Position numbers and translations under genes: made by a program. The notes under the pieces were generated by a model. The model did no database searches and was not told the origin of the DNA. It was given only the letters and a program-made list of their open reading frames with translations. This document shows positions 55,368 to 64,000 of a stretch of DNA of 64,000 bases, in pieces. Position 1 is the stretch's first letter, and every line of letters begins with the position of its first letter. Origin of the DNA: Candidatus Nucleicultrix amoebiphila FS5 (GTDB taxonomy: Bacteria; Pseudomonadota; Alphaproteobacteria; Caedimonadales; Nucleicultricaceae); contig NZ_CP008743.1 of NCBI RefSeq assembly GCF_002117145.1, positions 124,001 to 188,000 on the forward strand. The letters are read 5' to 3'.

Positions 55368-55988
55368 ATGACATTCAATTATCTAAAAGCTCTCGCTGGT
55401 AAACTGAAGGTTTCTTTAAAGGAAGCTATGATCGATTCGCAAATTAGCTTAGGTGAGCTAACTTTAATCGTAAAACGCCAGGCTATTGCGCGTGTTTTGA
55501 CACATCTTCGCGATTCAAAAGATCTGCAATTTAAGCAACTTATTGATATTTGTGGTGTAGACTATCCTGAACGACATGAACGTTTTGAGGTAGTTTACCA
55601 TCTTTTGAGTTTAAAGAATAACTTGAGAATACGTATCAAGCTCAATGCTTCTGAAGAAACTTTCGTTCCTTCAATTTGTTCCATTTATAGCGCTGCTAAC
55701 TGGTACGAAAGAGAAATCTGGGATCTTTATGGCGTAAAGTTTGAAGGACATCCAGATTTGCGACGTCTCCTAACCGATTATGGTTTTGAAGGACATCCAA
55801 TGCGCAAAGATTTTCCCCTCACTGGTCACGTTGAAGTGCGTTATGATGATGAACTCAAACGTGTCGTTTATGAAAAAGTAAACTTACCCCAAGAATTTCG
55901 TACTTTTGATTTTCTTAGCCCCTGGGCTGGTATGACGCCTGAGCATCCACTGCCTGGAGATGAAAAAGCCACTAAGGGAGCTTCTTGA
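55368..55988 (+). CDS. nuoC: NADH-quinone oxidoreductase subunit C
   Basis: A peripheral-arm subunit of complex I. 206 residues, separate from NuoD (not fused as in E. coli). The signature is [39 protein letters not shown] (in parts), with the [16 protein letters not shown] strand region before it. Its TGA shares one base with the nuoD ATG (TGATG). Confidence 0.97.
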   Translation: MTFNYLKALAGKLKVSLKEAMIDSQISLGELTLIVKRQAIARVLTHLRDSKDLQFKQLIDICGVDYPERHERFEVVYHLLSLKNNLRIRIKLNASEETFVPSICSIYSAANWYEREIWDLYGVKFEGHPDLRRLLTDYGFEGHPMRKDFPLTGHVEVRYDDELKRVVYEKVNLPQEFRTFDFLSPWAGMTPEHPLPGDEKATKGAS

Positions 55989-57175
55989 TGTCTGAAGTGG
56001 CACAAAAAAATACGACAAATTATCAAATTAATTTTGGTCCACAGCATCCTGCTGCTCATGGTGTTTTGCGCTTAATTCTAGAATTAGATGGCGAAATTAT
56101 TGAGCGTGCTGACCCTCACATAGGGTTCCTGCATCGAGGTACTGAAAAGCTTATTGAATATAAAACATACATGCAAGCTTTGCCTTATTTTGATCGTTTA
56201 GATTATGTGTCGCCAATGTGTCAGGAGCATGCTTTTGCTCTTGCTGTTGAAAAACTTTTAGGCCTTGATGTGCCGTTAAGAGCTCAATACATTCGTGTGT
56301 TGTATTCCGAAATTACACGTCTTTTAAATCATCTGTTGAATATTACGACTTTTGCTCTCGATATAGGGGCAGTTACGCCGCTTTTATGGGGATTCGAAGA
56401 ACGAGAGCGTCTTATGGAGTTCTACGAAAGAGCTTCTGGGTCAAGGATGCATGCTAACTATTTTCGTCCAGGAGGGGTTCATCAAGATCTTCCTATAGGC
56501 CTTTTAGAAGATATTTTTGATTATGCGGATGATTTTCCCCGTTTTGTGGATAACTTAGAAGGCTTGTTAACTGAAAACCGCATTTTTAAACAAAGGACCG
56601 TTGATATTGGAGTTGTTCACGGTGAACAAGCGCTCGATTGGGGATTTACCGGTCCAATGTTGAGGGGGTCGGGTGTGCCTTGGGATTTAAGGAGATCACA
56701 GCCTTATGATGTTTATGATCGCATGGAATTTGATGTTCCCATAGGAAAAAATGGTGATTGTTATGACCGTTATCTTGTGCGTGTTGAGGAAATGCGTCAA
56801 AGCGTGAAAATTATTATGCAATGTCTAGATCAAATTCCCGATGGTCCAGTGATGACAGAGAATCAAAAAGTAGCTCCACCAAAGCGTGCGGAGATGAAAA
56901 ACTCTATGGAATCTCTCATTCATCATTTTAAGCTTTATACAGAAGGATATCATGTTCCAGCTGGAGAAACGTATACTGCAGTAGAGGCACCAAAAGGGGA
57001 GTTTGGTGTTTACCTGGTAGCAGATGGTACGAACAAGCCTTATCGTTGCAAAATTCGAGGAACTAGCTATCCATTTTTACAGGCCGTTGATTTTATGTCC
57101 AAAGGACATATGCTTGCTGATGTTGTGTCGATTATTGGTTCCATGGATATTGTCTTTGGGGAGATTGACCGATGA
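55988..57175 (+). CDS. nuoD: NADH-quinone oxidoreductase subunit D
   Basis: The 49-kDa-type subunit forming the quinone pocket with NuoB. 395 residues from ATG 55988. Conserved blocks: [66 protein letters not shown] and the C-terminal [15 protein letters not shown]. Its stop overlaps nuoE by 4 bp. Confidence 0.98.
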   Translation: MSEVAQKNTTNYQINFGPQHPAAHGVLRLILELDGEIIERADPHIGFLHRGTEKLIEYKTYMQALPYFDRLDYVSPMCQEHAFALAVEKLLGLDVPLRAQYIRVLYSEITRLLNHLLNITTFALDIGAVTPLLWGFEERERLMEFYERASGSRMHANYFRPGGVHQDLPIGLLEDIFDYADDFPRFVDNLEGLLTENRIFKQRTVDIGVVHGEQALDWGFTGPMLRGSGVPWDLRRSQPYDVYDRMEFDVPIGKNGDCYDRYLVRVEEMRQSVKIIMQCLDQIPDGPVMTENQKVAPPKRAEMKNSMESLIHHFKLYTEGYHVPAGETYTAVEAPKGEFGVYLVADGTNKPYRCKIRGTSYPFLQAVDFMSKGHMLADVVSIIGSMDIVFGEIDR

Positions 57176-57792
57176 CTGCCCCCCCCATGATTAAAGGTAA
57201 GCCTTTTTCTTTCACAAAAGAGAATGAAAAACACGTTCTAGAAATTTTGAAAAAATATCCCGAAGGCCGTCAAGCCAGTGCCATTCTTCCTTTTCTTGAT
57301 TTGGCTCAAAGACAAAATGGAGGATGGTTATCAAAAGAAAGTTTAGAATATGTGGCTGAAAGACTTAAATTACCCATCATGCATGTCTATGAAGTGGCCA
57401 GTTTTTATTCAATGTTTAATTTTAAGCCAGTTGGAAAATATTTTATTCAAGTCTGTACAACGACCCCTTGTTGGTTGAGAGGAAGTGATGACGTCTTAAA
57501 AGCCTGCAAAAATCATTTAGGGGATATTAAACCTGGTGAGGTGACGAAAGATGGAAATTTTTCGTATAGAGAAGTTGAATGTTTGGGTGCTTGCGCCAAT
57601 GCACCTATGGTGCAGATTAATGATGAATACTATGAAGATCTTGACGAAAAAAGTATGGGGAAAATTCTAACAGCTTTGCGCAAAGGTGAATCTGTACGCG
57701 TTGGTTCACAAATTGGCCGAAAGTCATCGGAACCTCGATCAACAAAGAAGACAACTTCTACTCCTTCTAAAGCAAAGAAAAAGGAGAAATAG
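57172..57792 (+). CDS. nuoE: NADH-quinone oxidoreductase subunit E
   Basis: The 24-kDa-type subunit with [2Fe-2S] cluster N1a. 206 residues. Ligands are Cys in [11 protein letters not shown] and in [28 protein letters not shown] precedes them. The C-terminal ~35 residues are a Ser/Thr/Lys-rich basic tail ([16 protein letters not shown]), longer than in E. coli. It lies 3 bp before nuoF. Confidence 0.97.
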   Translation: MTAPPMIKGKPFSFTKENEKHVLEILKKYPEGRQASAILPFLDLAQRQNGGWLSKESLEYVAERLKLPIMHVYEVASFYSMFNFKPVGKYFIQVCTTTPCWLRGSDDVLKACKNHLGDIKPGEVTKDGNFSYREVECLGACANAPMVQINDEYYEDLDEKSMGKILTALRKGESVRVGSQIGRKSSEPRSTKKTTSTPSKAKKKEK

Positions 57793-57795
57793 TCC

Positions 57796-59067
57796 ATGCT
57801 TAATCAAAAGGATCGTATTTTTACAAACCTTTATGGAGAAAAATCCTGGGAACTAAAATCAGCTCAAAAACGTGGCGACTGGGATAATACGAAAACTTAT
57901 ATAAAAAAAGGGCAAGACTGGATCATCAATGAAGTAATTCAATCAGGTCTAAGAGGAAGAGGCGGTGCTGGCTTTCCCACAGGAAAGAAGTGGTCCTTTA
58001 TTCCTAAACCTTGCAAGATGCCGTCCTATTTAGTCATTAATGCTGATGAGAGTGAGCCTGGGACTTGTAAAGATCGTGAAATTTTGCGTCATGAGCCGCA
58101 TAAACTTATAGAGGGAGCATTACTTGCTAGCTTCGCCATAGGAGCGAATGCAGCCTATATCTATATTCGTGGAGAGTATGTTTATGAAGCTAGAGTTCTG
58201 AATCAAGCCATTCAAGAAGCTTACAGTGCGGGATTTTTAGGGAAAAATGCAGCGAAGAGTGGTTGGGATTTTGACCTTTATGTTCATCGTGGAGCGGGGG
58301 CGTATATATGCGGTGAAGAATCCGCTCTTTTAGAAAGTCTTGAAGGGCGAAAAGGTCAACCTCGCTTAAAACCACCTTTTCCAGCTATTATTGGCCTTTA
58401 TGGATGTCCAACAATCATTAACAACGTTGAAACAATCTCTGTGGTGCCAACAATTTTAAGGCGTGGAGCAAAGTGGTTCTCTGGTTTGGGAGTGCCAACA
58501 AGTACTGGAACAAAAATTTTTTCTATTTCAGGACATGTTAATCGTCCCTGTAATGTTGAAGAAGAAATGGGCATTCCTTTAAAAACGCTCATTGAAGAGC
58601 ATGCTGGCGGAGTGCGTGGCGGTTGGAATAACTTGATGGCGGTTATTCCTGGAGGCTCTTCCGTTCCGATGATTCCAAAGAGCATTTGTGAAACCGTTTT
58701 TATGGATTTTGATAGTCTTAAGGCGGTACACACGGGTCTTGGAACTGCTGCTGTTATTGTTATGGATAAATCTACGGATATAATTAAAGCCATTGCAAGA
58801 CTTTCAAAATTTTATATGCATGAAAGTTGTGGTCAATGCACTCCTTGTCGTGAAGGAACTGGCTGGTTATGGCGCGTTTTGACGCGTTTCTCAAAAGGTG
58901 AGGGATCCATTGATGAAATTGATCAACTCGAAGAACTGACTCGGCAAATTGAAGGACATACAATTTGTGCTTTGGGAGATGCGGCCGCTTGGCCCGTTCA
59001 AGGACTGATTAGGCATTTTCGTTCAGAAATTGAGAGTCGCCTCTCGCGTAAATCGTCTGCAGCTTGA
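57796..59067 (+). CDS. nuoF: NADH-quinone oxidoreductase subunit F
   Basis: The NADH-binding 51-kDa-type subunit with FMN and cluster N3. 423 residues. NADH/FMN loops: [53 protein letters not shown]. The [4Fe-4S] motif is [16 protein letters not shown] with a distal Cys in [13 protein letters not shown]. The coding end is followed by nuoG after 23 bp. Confidence 0.98.
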   Translation: MLNQKDRIFTNLYGEKSWELKSAQKRGDWDNTKTYIKKGQDWIINEVIQSGLRGRGGAGFPTGKKWSFIPKPCKMPSYLVINADESEPGTCKDREILRHEPHKLIEGALLASFAIGANAAYIYIRGEYVYEARVLNQAIQEAYSAGFLGKNAAKSGWDFDLYVHRGAGAYICGEESALLESLEGRKGQPRLKPPFPAIIGLYGCPTIINNVETISVVPTILRRGAKWFSGLGVPTSTGTKIFSISGHVNRPCNVEEEMGIPLKTLIEEHAGGVRGGWNNLMAVIPGGSSVPMIPKSICETVFMDFDSLKAVHTGLGTAAVIVMDKSTDIIKAIARLSKFYMHESCGQCTPCREGTGWLWRVLTRFSKGEGSIDEIDQLEELTRQIEGHTICALGDAAAWPVQGLIRHFRSEIESRLSRKSSAA

Positions 59068-59090
59068 AGGAAGTGAAAGTAGGAAACACA

Positions 59091-61169
59091 ATGCTTAAAG
59101 TGACAATAAATGATCAGATGATTGAGGTTCCAGAAGGCTATACCGTATTGCAAGCCGCTCAGATTGTGGATACAGAAATTCCTGTATTTTGTTTTCATCA
59201 ACGCCTCAATATCGCCGGAAACTGTCGCATGTGCCTTGTGGAGATGAAGAACTCTCTAAAACCTATTGCTAGCTGCGCTATGCCAGCTACTGATGGCATG
59301 GTGATTTATACCAAAACTGAAATGGTTAAAAAGGCTCGTCGTGGCGTTCTTGAATTTTTACTGATCAACCATCCTTTGGATTGCCCTATTTGTGATCAGG
59401 GGGGAGAATGTGATCTGCAAGATATTACAATGTCATACGGTTCTGGTATGAGTCGTTACAAGGAAAACAAACGCGCTGTTTCTGCAAAGAATATGGGGCC
59501 TTTGGTAAAGACTTTTATGACGCGCTGTATTCATTGTACGCGTTGCATACGCTTTGCTAAAGACGTAGCAGGTATACAGGAACTCGGCGCTATCGGTCGT
59601 GGCGAACATATGGAAATTACAACTTATCTTGATCAAGCAATAACGAGTGAATTATCAGCCAATATTATCGATCTCTGCCCTGTAGGTGCGCTTACTTCAG
59701 CGCCCTATGCTTTTAAAGGAAGGCCATGGGAACTTAAAAGTACAGAGTCGATTGATGTTATGGATGCAGTAGGCAGCAACATACGTATCGATACTTATAA
59801 CTTAAAGGTAATGCGGATATTGCCCAGGATTCATGAACAGGTTAACGAAGAATGGTTATCTGATAAATCACGTTATGCATGTGATGGCTTGATGAAACAG
59901 CGTCTTGATCGTCCCTATATACGTCATAATGGTCAACTGGAACCCGCAACTTGGAGTCAGGCCTTCAAAGCTATTAAAGATAAACTAAAAACTGTAAAAG
60001 GTAGTCAAATAGCAGCTTTTGTGGGAGATATGGTTGAAAGCGAATCTATTCTTGCTTTAAAGGATCTTATGCAAGCTTTGGGGTCACCTCATACGGAATG
60101 TCGTCAGGAAGGAGCACTTCTTTCAGCTCAATACCGGGGGGGGTATCTTTTTAACACCTCAATTGAAGGACTTGAACGATCAGATGCGTGCCTGATTGTG
60201 GGGGCTAATATTCGTTGTGATGCACCGTTGATCCATACAAGGTTACGAAAGCGTTATGGTATGGGGGACTATAAAGTAGCTTATCTTGGAGGAAAAATAG
60301 CTAAACATCGCGATTTGACCTTTCCAGTTGATTTTCTTGGCACAGATCCTCATGTCTTAGATCAAATTTTAAGTGGTAAACATCCATTTAGAAAAATCCT
60401 CAAAGAGGCCAAAAATCCTGTACTTATCCTAGGTATGGAAGCCCTTACGCGTCTGGATGCAATGATTATTCTTAGGAAATGTGGAGAGATTGCTGAAAAA
60501 TATAAAATGATTCGTAAGGACTGGAATGGATTTAATATATTGCATAGAGCTGCTAATCGCGTGGGAGCTCTTGATTTAGGTTTTGTGCCTGGTCGAGGGG
60601 GGCTCGCACGGGATGAAATTATTAACTCCGTAGAAAAAAATGATATAAAAGTTCTTTATATCCATGGAGCAGATGAGCTTCCTTTTGATCGCTTTGAAAA
60701 AGCTTTTATCATTTATCAAGGTCATCATGGAGATCGAGGTGCCCATCGTGCAGATGTCATTTTACCGGGAGCAGCTTATACAGAAAAGAATGGCACTTAT
60801 GTTAATATGGAAGGACGCGTTCAACGTGGAATTCAAGCACTTCAACCCCCTGGCGACGCTAAAGAAGATTGGAGAATTATAAGAGCTCTGAGTGAAGTTT
60901 TAGATATGTCTTTACCATACGACACCCTAGAGGCTTTACGCAAACGTATGGAGGTTATCAATCCAATTTATAAGACTCTCGATCAAGTAATCCCTGGGGA
61001 TTGGTCTATGGTTGGGAGAGACGGAAAGCTTTCAAAAGAGCCATTTGCGCCTTCATTAAATGCTTATTATATGACGGATAGCATCTCTAGGCATTCAGAA
61101 ACCATGGCTAGATGTTTTCACGATATAGATATTATGGCAAAGACAAGAGGAGAGCTTGATGCTGCTTGA
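59091..61169 (+). CDS. nuoG: NADH-quinone oxidoreductase subunit G
   Basis: The 75-kDa-type subunit. 692 residues from ATG 59091 (AGGAAACACA upstream; an earlier in-frame TTG overlaps the nuoF stop). Clusters: [2Fe-2S] ligands in [20 protein letters not shown], then [18 protein letters not shown] and [17 protein letters not shown]. The rest is a molybdopterin-oxidoreductase-like fold without obvious cofactor. Its end overlaps nuoH by 11 bp. Confidence 0.97.
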   Translation: MLKVTINDQMIEVPEGYTVLQAAQIVDTEIPVFCFHQRLNIAGNCRMCLVEMKNSLKPIASCAMPATDGMVIYTKTEMVKKARRGVLEFLLINHPLDCPICDQGGECDLQDITMSYGSGMSRYKENKRAVSAKNMGPLVKTFMTRCIHCTRCIRFAKDVAGIQELGAIGRGEHMEITTYLDQAITSELSANIIDLCPVGALTSAPYAFKGRPWELKSTESIDVMDAVGSNIRIDTYNLKVMRILPRIHEQVNEEWLSDKSRYACDGLMKQRLDRPYIRHNGQLEPATWSQAFKAIKDKLKTVKGSQIAAFVGDMVESESILALKDLMQALGSPHTECRQEGALLSAQYRGGYLFNTSIEGLERSDACLIVGANIRCDAPLIHTRLRKRYGMGDYKVAYLGGKIAKHRDLTFPVDFLGTDPHVLDQILSGKHPFRKILKEAKNPVLILGMEALTRLDAMIILRKCGEIAEKYKMIRKDWNGFNILHRAANRVGALDLGFVPGRGGLARDEIINSVEKNDIKVLYIHGADELPFDRFEKAFIIYQGHHGDRGAHRADVILPGAAYTEKNGTYVNMEGRVQRGIQALQPPGDAKEDWRIIRALSEVLDMSLPYDTLEALRKRMEVINPIYKTLDQVIPGDWSMVGRDGKLSKEPFAPSLNAYYMTDSISRHSETMARCFHDIDIMAKTRGELDAA

Positions 61170-62172
61170 GATCTGGCACACTTATATTTTGCCTAATCTT
61201 TTGATCGCAGGCGAAGTCGTTCTGATTGTGATTCCATTGATTTTATCTGTAGCATACCTTACTTATGTCGAGCGAAAAGTCATGGCAGCGATGCAATTGA
61301 GACGTGGCCCCAACCTAGTGGGGCCTTTTGGTTTGTTGCAACCCATTGCCGATGCCATAAAGCTGATTCATAAGGAACCCATCATTCCTGCGCGAGCGAA
61401 TCCTTTGCTTTTTCTTATTGCGCCACTTTTAACTTTTACGTTGAGTATGGTAGCTTGGGCAGTGATTCCATTTAGTCAAGGAATGGTTTTAGCGAATATT
61501 AATGTTGGTATTCTTTATCTTTTTGCGATTTCGTCTCTTGGGGTTTATGGCATTATTATTGCGGGTTGGGCGAGCAACTCTAAATATGCTTTTTTAGGTT
61601 CTTTGCGTTCTGCTGCTCAAATGATTTCCTATGAAGTATCTATAGGTTTTGTGATTGTGACAGTGTTGTTATGCGCAGGTTCCTTAAATCTGTCAGACAT
61701 TGTCATGGCTCAGGAAAAAATGTGGTTTGTTCTGCCCTTACTGCCAATGTTTGTTATTTTCTTTATTTCAGGGTTAGCTGAAACAAATCGTGCTCCCTTT
61801 GACCTTCCTGAAGCTGAGGCAGAGTTAGTCTCAGGTTATAACGTTGAGTATTCGTCTATCCCATTTGCCCTCTTCTTTTTAGGCGAATATGCGAATATGA
61901 TTTTAATGAGCGCGATGACTTCTATTCTTTTTTTAGGAGGGTGGTTGGCGCCTTTTAATTGGGAACCCTTAAAAATAATTCCAGGTTTTATATGGTTTGC
62001 TTTAAAGATCGCTTTTGTGTTGTTTCTCTTTTTATGGGTGAGAGCAAGTTTTCCTCGTTATCGTTATGATCAATTGATGCGTTTGGGATGGAAAGTGTTT
62101 CTGCCCTTTACACTGATTTGGCTTGTGCTAACAGCAACAGCTATTATGCTTTATCAACAGGGAATCCTATGA
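61159..62172 (+). CDS. nuoH: NADH-quinone oxidoreductase subunit H
   Basis: A membrane subunit at the quinone entry of complex I. 337 residues from ATG 61159 with AGGAGAG upstream; about eight membrane helices. Conserved: [69 protein letters not shown] (in parts) and [17 protein letters not shown]. It is coupled to nuoI by a 4-bp overlap. Confidence 0.98.
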   Translation: MLLEIWHTYILPNLLIAGEVVLIVIPLILSVAYLTYVERKVMAAMQLRRGPNLVGPFGLLQPIADAIKLIHKEPIIPARANPLLFLIAPLLTFTLSMVAWAVIPFSQGMVLANINVGILYLFAISSLGVYGIIIAGWASNSKYAFLGSLRSAAQMISYEVSIGFVIVTVLLCAGSLNLSDIVMAQEKMWFVLPLLPMFVIFFISGLAETNRAPFDLPEAEAELVSGYNVEYSSIPFALFFLGEYANMILMSAMTSILFLGGWLAPFNWEPLKIIPGFIWFALKIAFVLFLFLWVRASFPRYRYDQLMRLGWKVFLPFTLIWLVLTATAIMLYQQGIL

Positions 62173-62675
62173 AAACAAAGCCCCTTAAAGTTGTATTGGA
62201 TAGATGGGTTAAAGCCTTTGCTCTTTTGGATTTATTAAAAGGTATGGCCTTAACCTTAAGGTATGTTTTTAAGCACAAAGTGACTATAAATTACCCTTAT
62301 GAAAAAGCGAGTGCGAGCCCCAGAATGCGGGGAGAGCATGCCCTAAGACGCTATAGCAATGGGGAAGAACGTTGTATTGCTTGCAAGCTTTGTGAAGCTG
62401 TTTGTCCAGCTCAAGCCATTACTATTGACGCTGAACCACGAAGTGATGGTAGCAGACGAACAACGCGGTATGACATTGACATGACAAAATGCATTTATTG
62501 TGGACTGTGCCAAGAAGCTTGTCCTGTGGATGCGATTGTTGAAGGACCAAACTATGAATTCGCGGTCCGTTCTCGAGAAGAGCTTTTTTATAATAAAGAT
62601 AAACTGATTGATAACGGTGACCGTTGGGAGGCATTGCTCGCGGAAAACATTAAAATGGACGAACCTTACAGATAG
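62169..62675 (+). CDS. nuoI: NADH-quinone oxidoreductase subunit I
   Basis: The subunit with two [4Fe-4S] clusters (N6a, N6b). 168 residues from ATG 62169, overlapping the nuoH stop by 4 bp. Ligands are in [18 protein letters not shown] and [18 protein letters not shown]; the [21 protein letters not shown] block is typical of alphaproteobacterial/mitochondrial subunits. It is the last gene of this operon: a terminator follows within 60 bp, so nuoJ-N must be elsewhere. Confidence 0.98.
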   Translation: MKTKPLKVVLDRWVKAFALLDLLKGMALTLRYVFKHKVTINYPYEKASASPRMRGEHALRRYSNGEERCIACKLCEAVCPAQAITIDAEPRSDGSRRTTRYDIDMTKCIYCGLCQEACPVDAIVEGPNYEFAVRSREELFYNKDKLIDNGDRWEALLAENIKMDEPYR

Positions 62676-62705
62676 ATGATGTACTCTTATTAATAAAGAA
62701 TAGAA

Positions 62706-62735
62706 AGGGCCGGTTGCAACCCGGCCCTATTTTCT
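62706..62735. terminator. Terminator after nuoI
   Basis: Stem AGGGCCGG (62706-62713) and CCGGCCCT (62721-62728), loop TTGCAAC, then ATTTTC. GC-rich and in the right place to end the nuo transcript. On the other strand it can serve the convergent lipoprotein gene (CTTTCTATTC follows). Confidence 0.82.
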
Positions 62736-62743
62736 TGAGGCTT

Positions 62744-63193
62744 TTAGAAACCATAGGCACAGTTTGTGCAAATTTGGCTATAAGTATTCGTGTTGTCAAC
62801 AATACCCAATAGTTGTTGTGTGGTCATAGTAGAAATATCTACATCTTTTTGATAGGTATTCCCAATATAGCTCCGACAAGAGGTTTCATCATTACAGAGC
62901 GTACTTGACGTGCATGTATCTGCTCCACAATTGGCGAGACTCGTACATATGCTGCCATCTTTTGCACACACTACGTTAGGGTTGCCGTCTTGAGTGAATG
63001 ATACAACTTCTGCTGGTACTGGCTGTCCCTGTGCGTTATATAAAGTAGCTGTGCACGCTTGATCTTTACATGCGACATTGCCATCCCCACTTCTTCTTGC
63101 AATGGTACAGTCATTCTTATCATCATTACAGCTACTTACCGTACAACAAATCATTATTCCGAACGCTATTAAAATATATTTACTAAAATTCAT
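62744..63193 (-). CDS. Cys-rich lipoprotein of unknown function
   Basis: A 149-residue product with a lipoprotein signal (hydrophobic ILIAFGIMICCTV, lipobox VSSC near residue 22). The mature part has about a dozen Cys in pairs (CKDQACTATLY, CGADTCTSSTLCNDETSC), so it is probably disulfide-bonded. A repeated pattern DGNVACKDQACTAT / DGNPNVVCAKDGSICTS suggests two related halves. No family is recognised. It is the last gene of a minus-strand set of two lipoproteins and a barrel protein. Confidence 0.66.
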   Translation of the reverse strand: MNFSKYILIAFGIMICCTVSSCNDDKNDCTIARRSGDGNVACKDQACTATLYNAQGQPVPAEVVSFTQDGNPNVVCAKDGSICTSLANCGADTCTSSTLCNDETSCRSYIGNTYQKDVDISTMTTQQLLGIVDNTNTYSQICTNCAYGF

Positions 63194-63245
63194 TATTATC
63201 TCCGATTAGAAAATTATTTCAGGATCCATTTTAATCTTCCTTCTC

Positions 63246-63596
63246 CTAGTTGCTCGAGCATGCCATAGGAATATTAGAGGAACCGTTATTCATTGAAATT
63301 AAATTGCCACTCTTATCAACACATACGCCTTTTCCAGCAGTGCAATAAGAAGCATTATCGGGCTGAGAAAAAAGGCCTTCTTTAGTACTCGTTCCATCAG
63401 TATAAGTGATTGTTACAGAATTTAGCCCCAACGCTCCTGAGTCGTGTGCTTCCACGCTCTTGATTTGTTTTCCATTGATAGTAATGGAATCTTGAATTGT
63501 ATTGGTTGTTGTCGTTGACTCACAAGAGGCTAATATCAAGCCTGATGCTGCAACTAAGACACAACTTATGTATGAGCTTTTTTTACTACGCTTCAT
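63246..63596 (-). CDS. Small lipoprotein of unknown function
   Basis: A 116-residue product with a lipoprotein signal (SCVLVAASGLILASC, lipobox LASC near residue 25). The mature domain has a beta-rich middle (SVTITYTDGTSTKEGLF) and Cys in YCTAGKGVCVDKSGN, echoing the VCAKDGSICTS pattern of the neighbouring lipoprotein. GGGAGA precedes the ATG. It starts 12 bp after the upstream barrel gene and is probably co-transcribed with it. Function unknown. Confidence 0.65.
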   Translation of the reverse strand: MKRSKKSSYISCVLVAASGLILASCESTTTTNTIQDSITINGKQIKSVEAHDSGALGLNSVTITYTDGTSTKEGLFSQPDNASYCTAGKGVCVDKSGNLISMNNGSSNIPMACSSN

Positions 63597-63608
63597 GCTT
63601 TTCTCCCT

Positions 63609-64000
63609 TTAAAAACGAATTTTTGCGTTGATTGAATATGTATCTGATCTAAAACCACTATGACCACTGGTATTGGTATAGTCAAAACCGGCCGTAATAT
63701 TGCTTGGAAGCATTAAACGGAACCCGGTTCCAAGAGTAAGTCCTACACGCGCACGACTATTGCTCACAAAATTGAAAGTATTGTTTGGCGTACTCACAGC
63801 AGTTCTGATTGTTTGCTTCTTGAGATCAAAATCAACGCCCCCTTTGATATAGGGAGAGACTGCGTAAATAACGTCATCTTGTAAAAAGAAAGAGTGTCCT
63901 ATCGTTGCCAAAAGGTTAAGATTATGTTTCGAAGTAGCATTTCCTGGCAGAATGTCTTGGTTTATAATGCCAACGCCAATGTTAGGATTCAACGTTAAAG
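63609..64000 (-). CDS. Outer-membrane beta-barrel protein, cut by the window edge
   Basis: The frame is open to the window end, so the N-terminus lies outside; about 130 C-terminal residues are seen. Alternating strands with Gly/aromatic girdles (GVGIINQDI, LLATIGHSFFL, VSPYIKGGVDFDL, GLTLGTGFRLMLP, NITAGFDYTNTSG) end in SINAKIRF with a terminal Phe, the BAM recognition sign of a barrel protein. A TTG at 63992 is only an internal codon. It leads two lipoprotein genes. Confidence 0.75.
   Translation of the reverse strand, partial: LTLNPNIGVGIINQDILPGNATSKHNLNLLATIGHSFFLQDDVIYAVSPYIKGGVDFDLKKQTIRTAVSTPNNTFNFVSNSRARVGLTLGTGFRLMLPSNITAGFDYTNTSGHSGFRSDTYSINAKIRF

Overview
The window is a gene-dense, AT-rich bacterial chromosome segment. 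The gene families point to an alphaproteobacterium: the nuoA-I order, the ordered set tpiA-secG-pyrG-kdsA-eno-ftsB, cmk next to rpsA, an alphaproteobacterial-type ComEC without the usual C-terminal hydrolase, and a BioY importer. Low G+C, many Sec-exported proteins without recognisable function, a secreted F-box/LRR protein and a neighbouring exported protein with a eukaryote-like SGHY motif suggest a host-associated lineage such as Holosporales/Paracaedibacter-like or Rickettsiales-like bacteria. The taxonomic placement is inference from gene content; no rRNA gene is present.

Layout. 1-3.9 kb: an outer-membrane barrel and two exported proteins that share a leader but carry different repeat bodies. 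4.1-8.3 kb: a TetR regulator, gltX and comEC. 8.3-10.6 kb: an accessory patch with palindromes, a Fur-like box, an Rpn-type nuclease and small ORFs. 10.6-19.6 kb: TCA cycle (gltA, acnA), biotin uptake (bioY), cytochrome b561, an MscS channel and two exported unknowns. 19.7-25.4 kb: the minus-strand operon tkt-gap-cmk-rpsA. 25.5-33.9 kb: nnr, then a plus-strand run tpiA-secG-pyrG-kdsA-eno-ftsB headed by an exported unknown translationally coupled to tpiA. 33.95-34.1 kb: tRNA-Val and tRNA-Asp. 34.2-40.6 kb: small housekeeping and membrane genes (SIMPL, glutamine amidotransferase, GNAT, RluA-type pseudouridine synthase, hydrolase, ABC exporter, phosphatase). 40.8-46.5 kb: a complete tripartite RND efflux operon. 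46.6-48.8 kb: a two-gene nucleotide-sugar cassette. 48.9-49.9 kb: an orphan fliM. 50.0-52.4 kb: two putative effectors. 52.7-54.4 kb: CorA and thiamine pyrophosphokinase. 54.5-62.7 kb: nuoABCDEFGHI, closed by a terminator. 62.7-64 kb: two lipoproteins and a barrel protein cut by the window edge.

Together the genes give central carbon metabolism (lower glycolysis, non-oxidative pentose phosphate, TCA entry), the peripheral arm plus NuoH of complex I, KDO and UDP-sugar supply for the envelope, and multidrug efflux. The most unusual material is the 50.0-52.4 kb pair, which looks directed at a eukaryotic host, and the 1.7-3.9 kb exported repeat protein.
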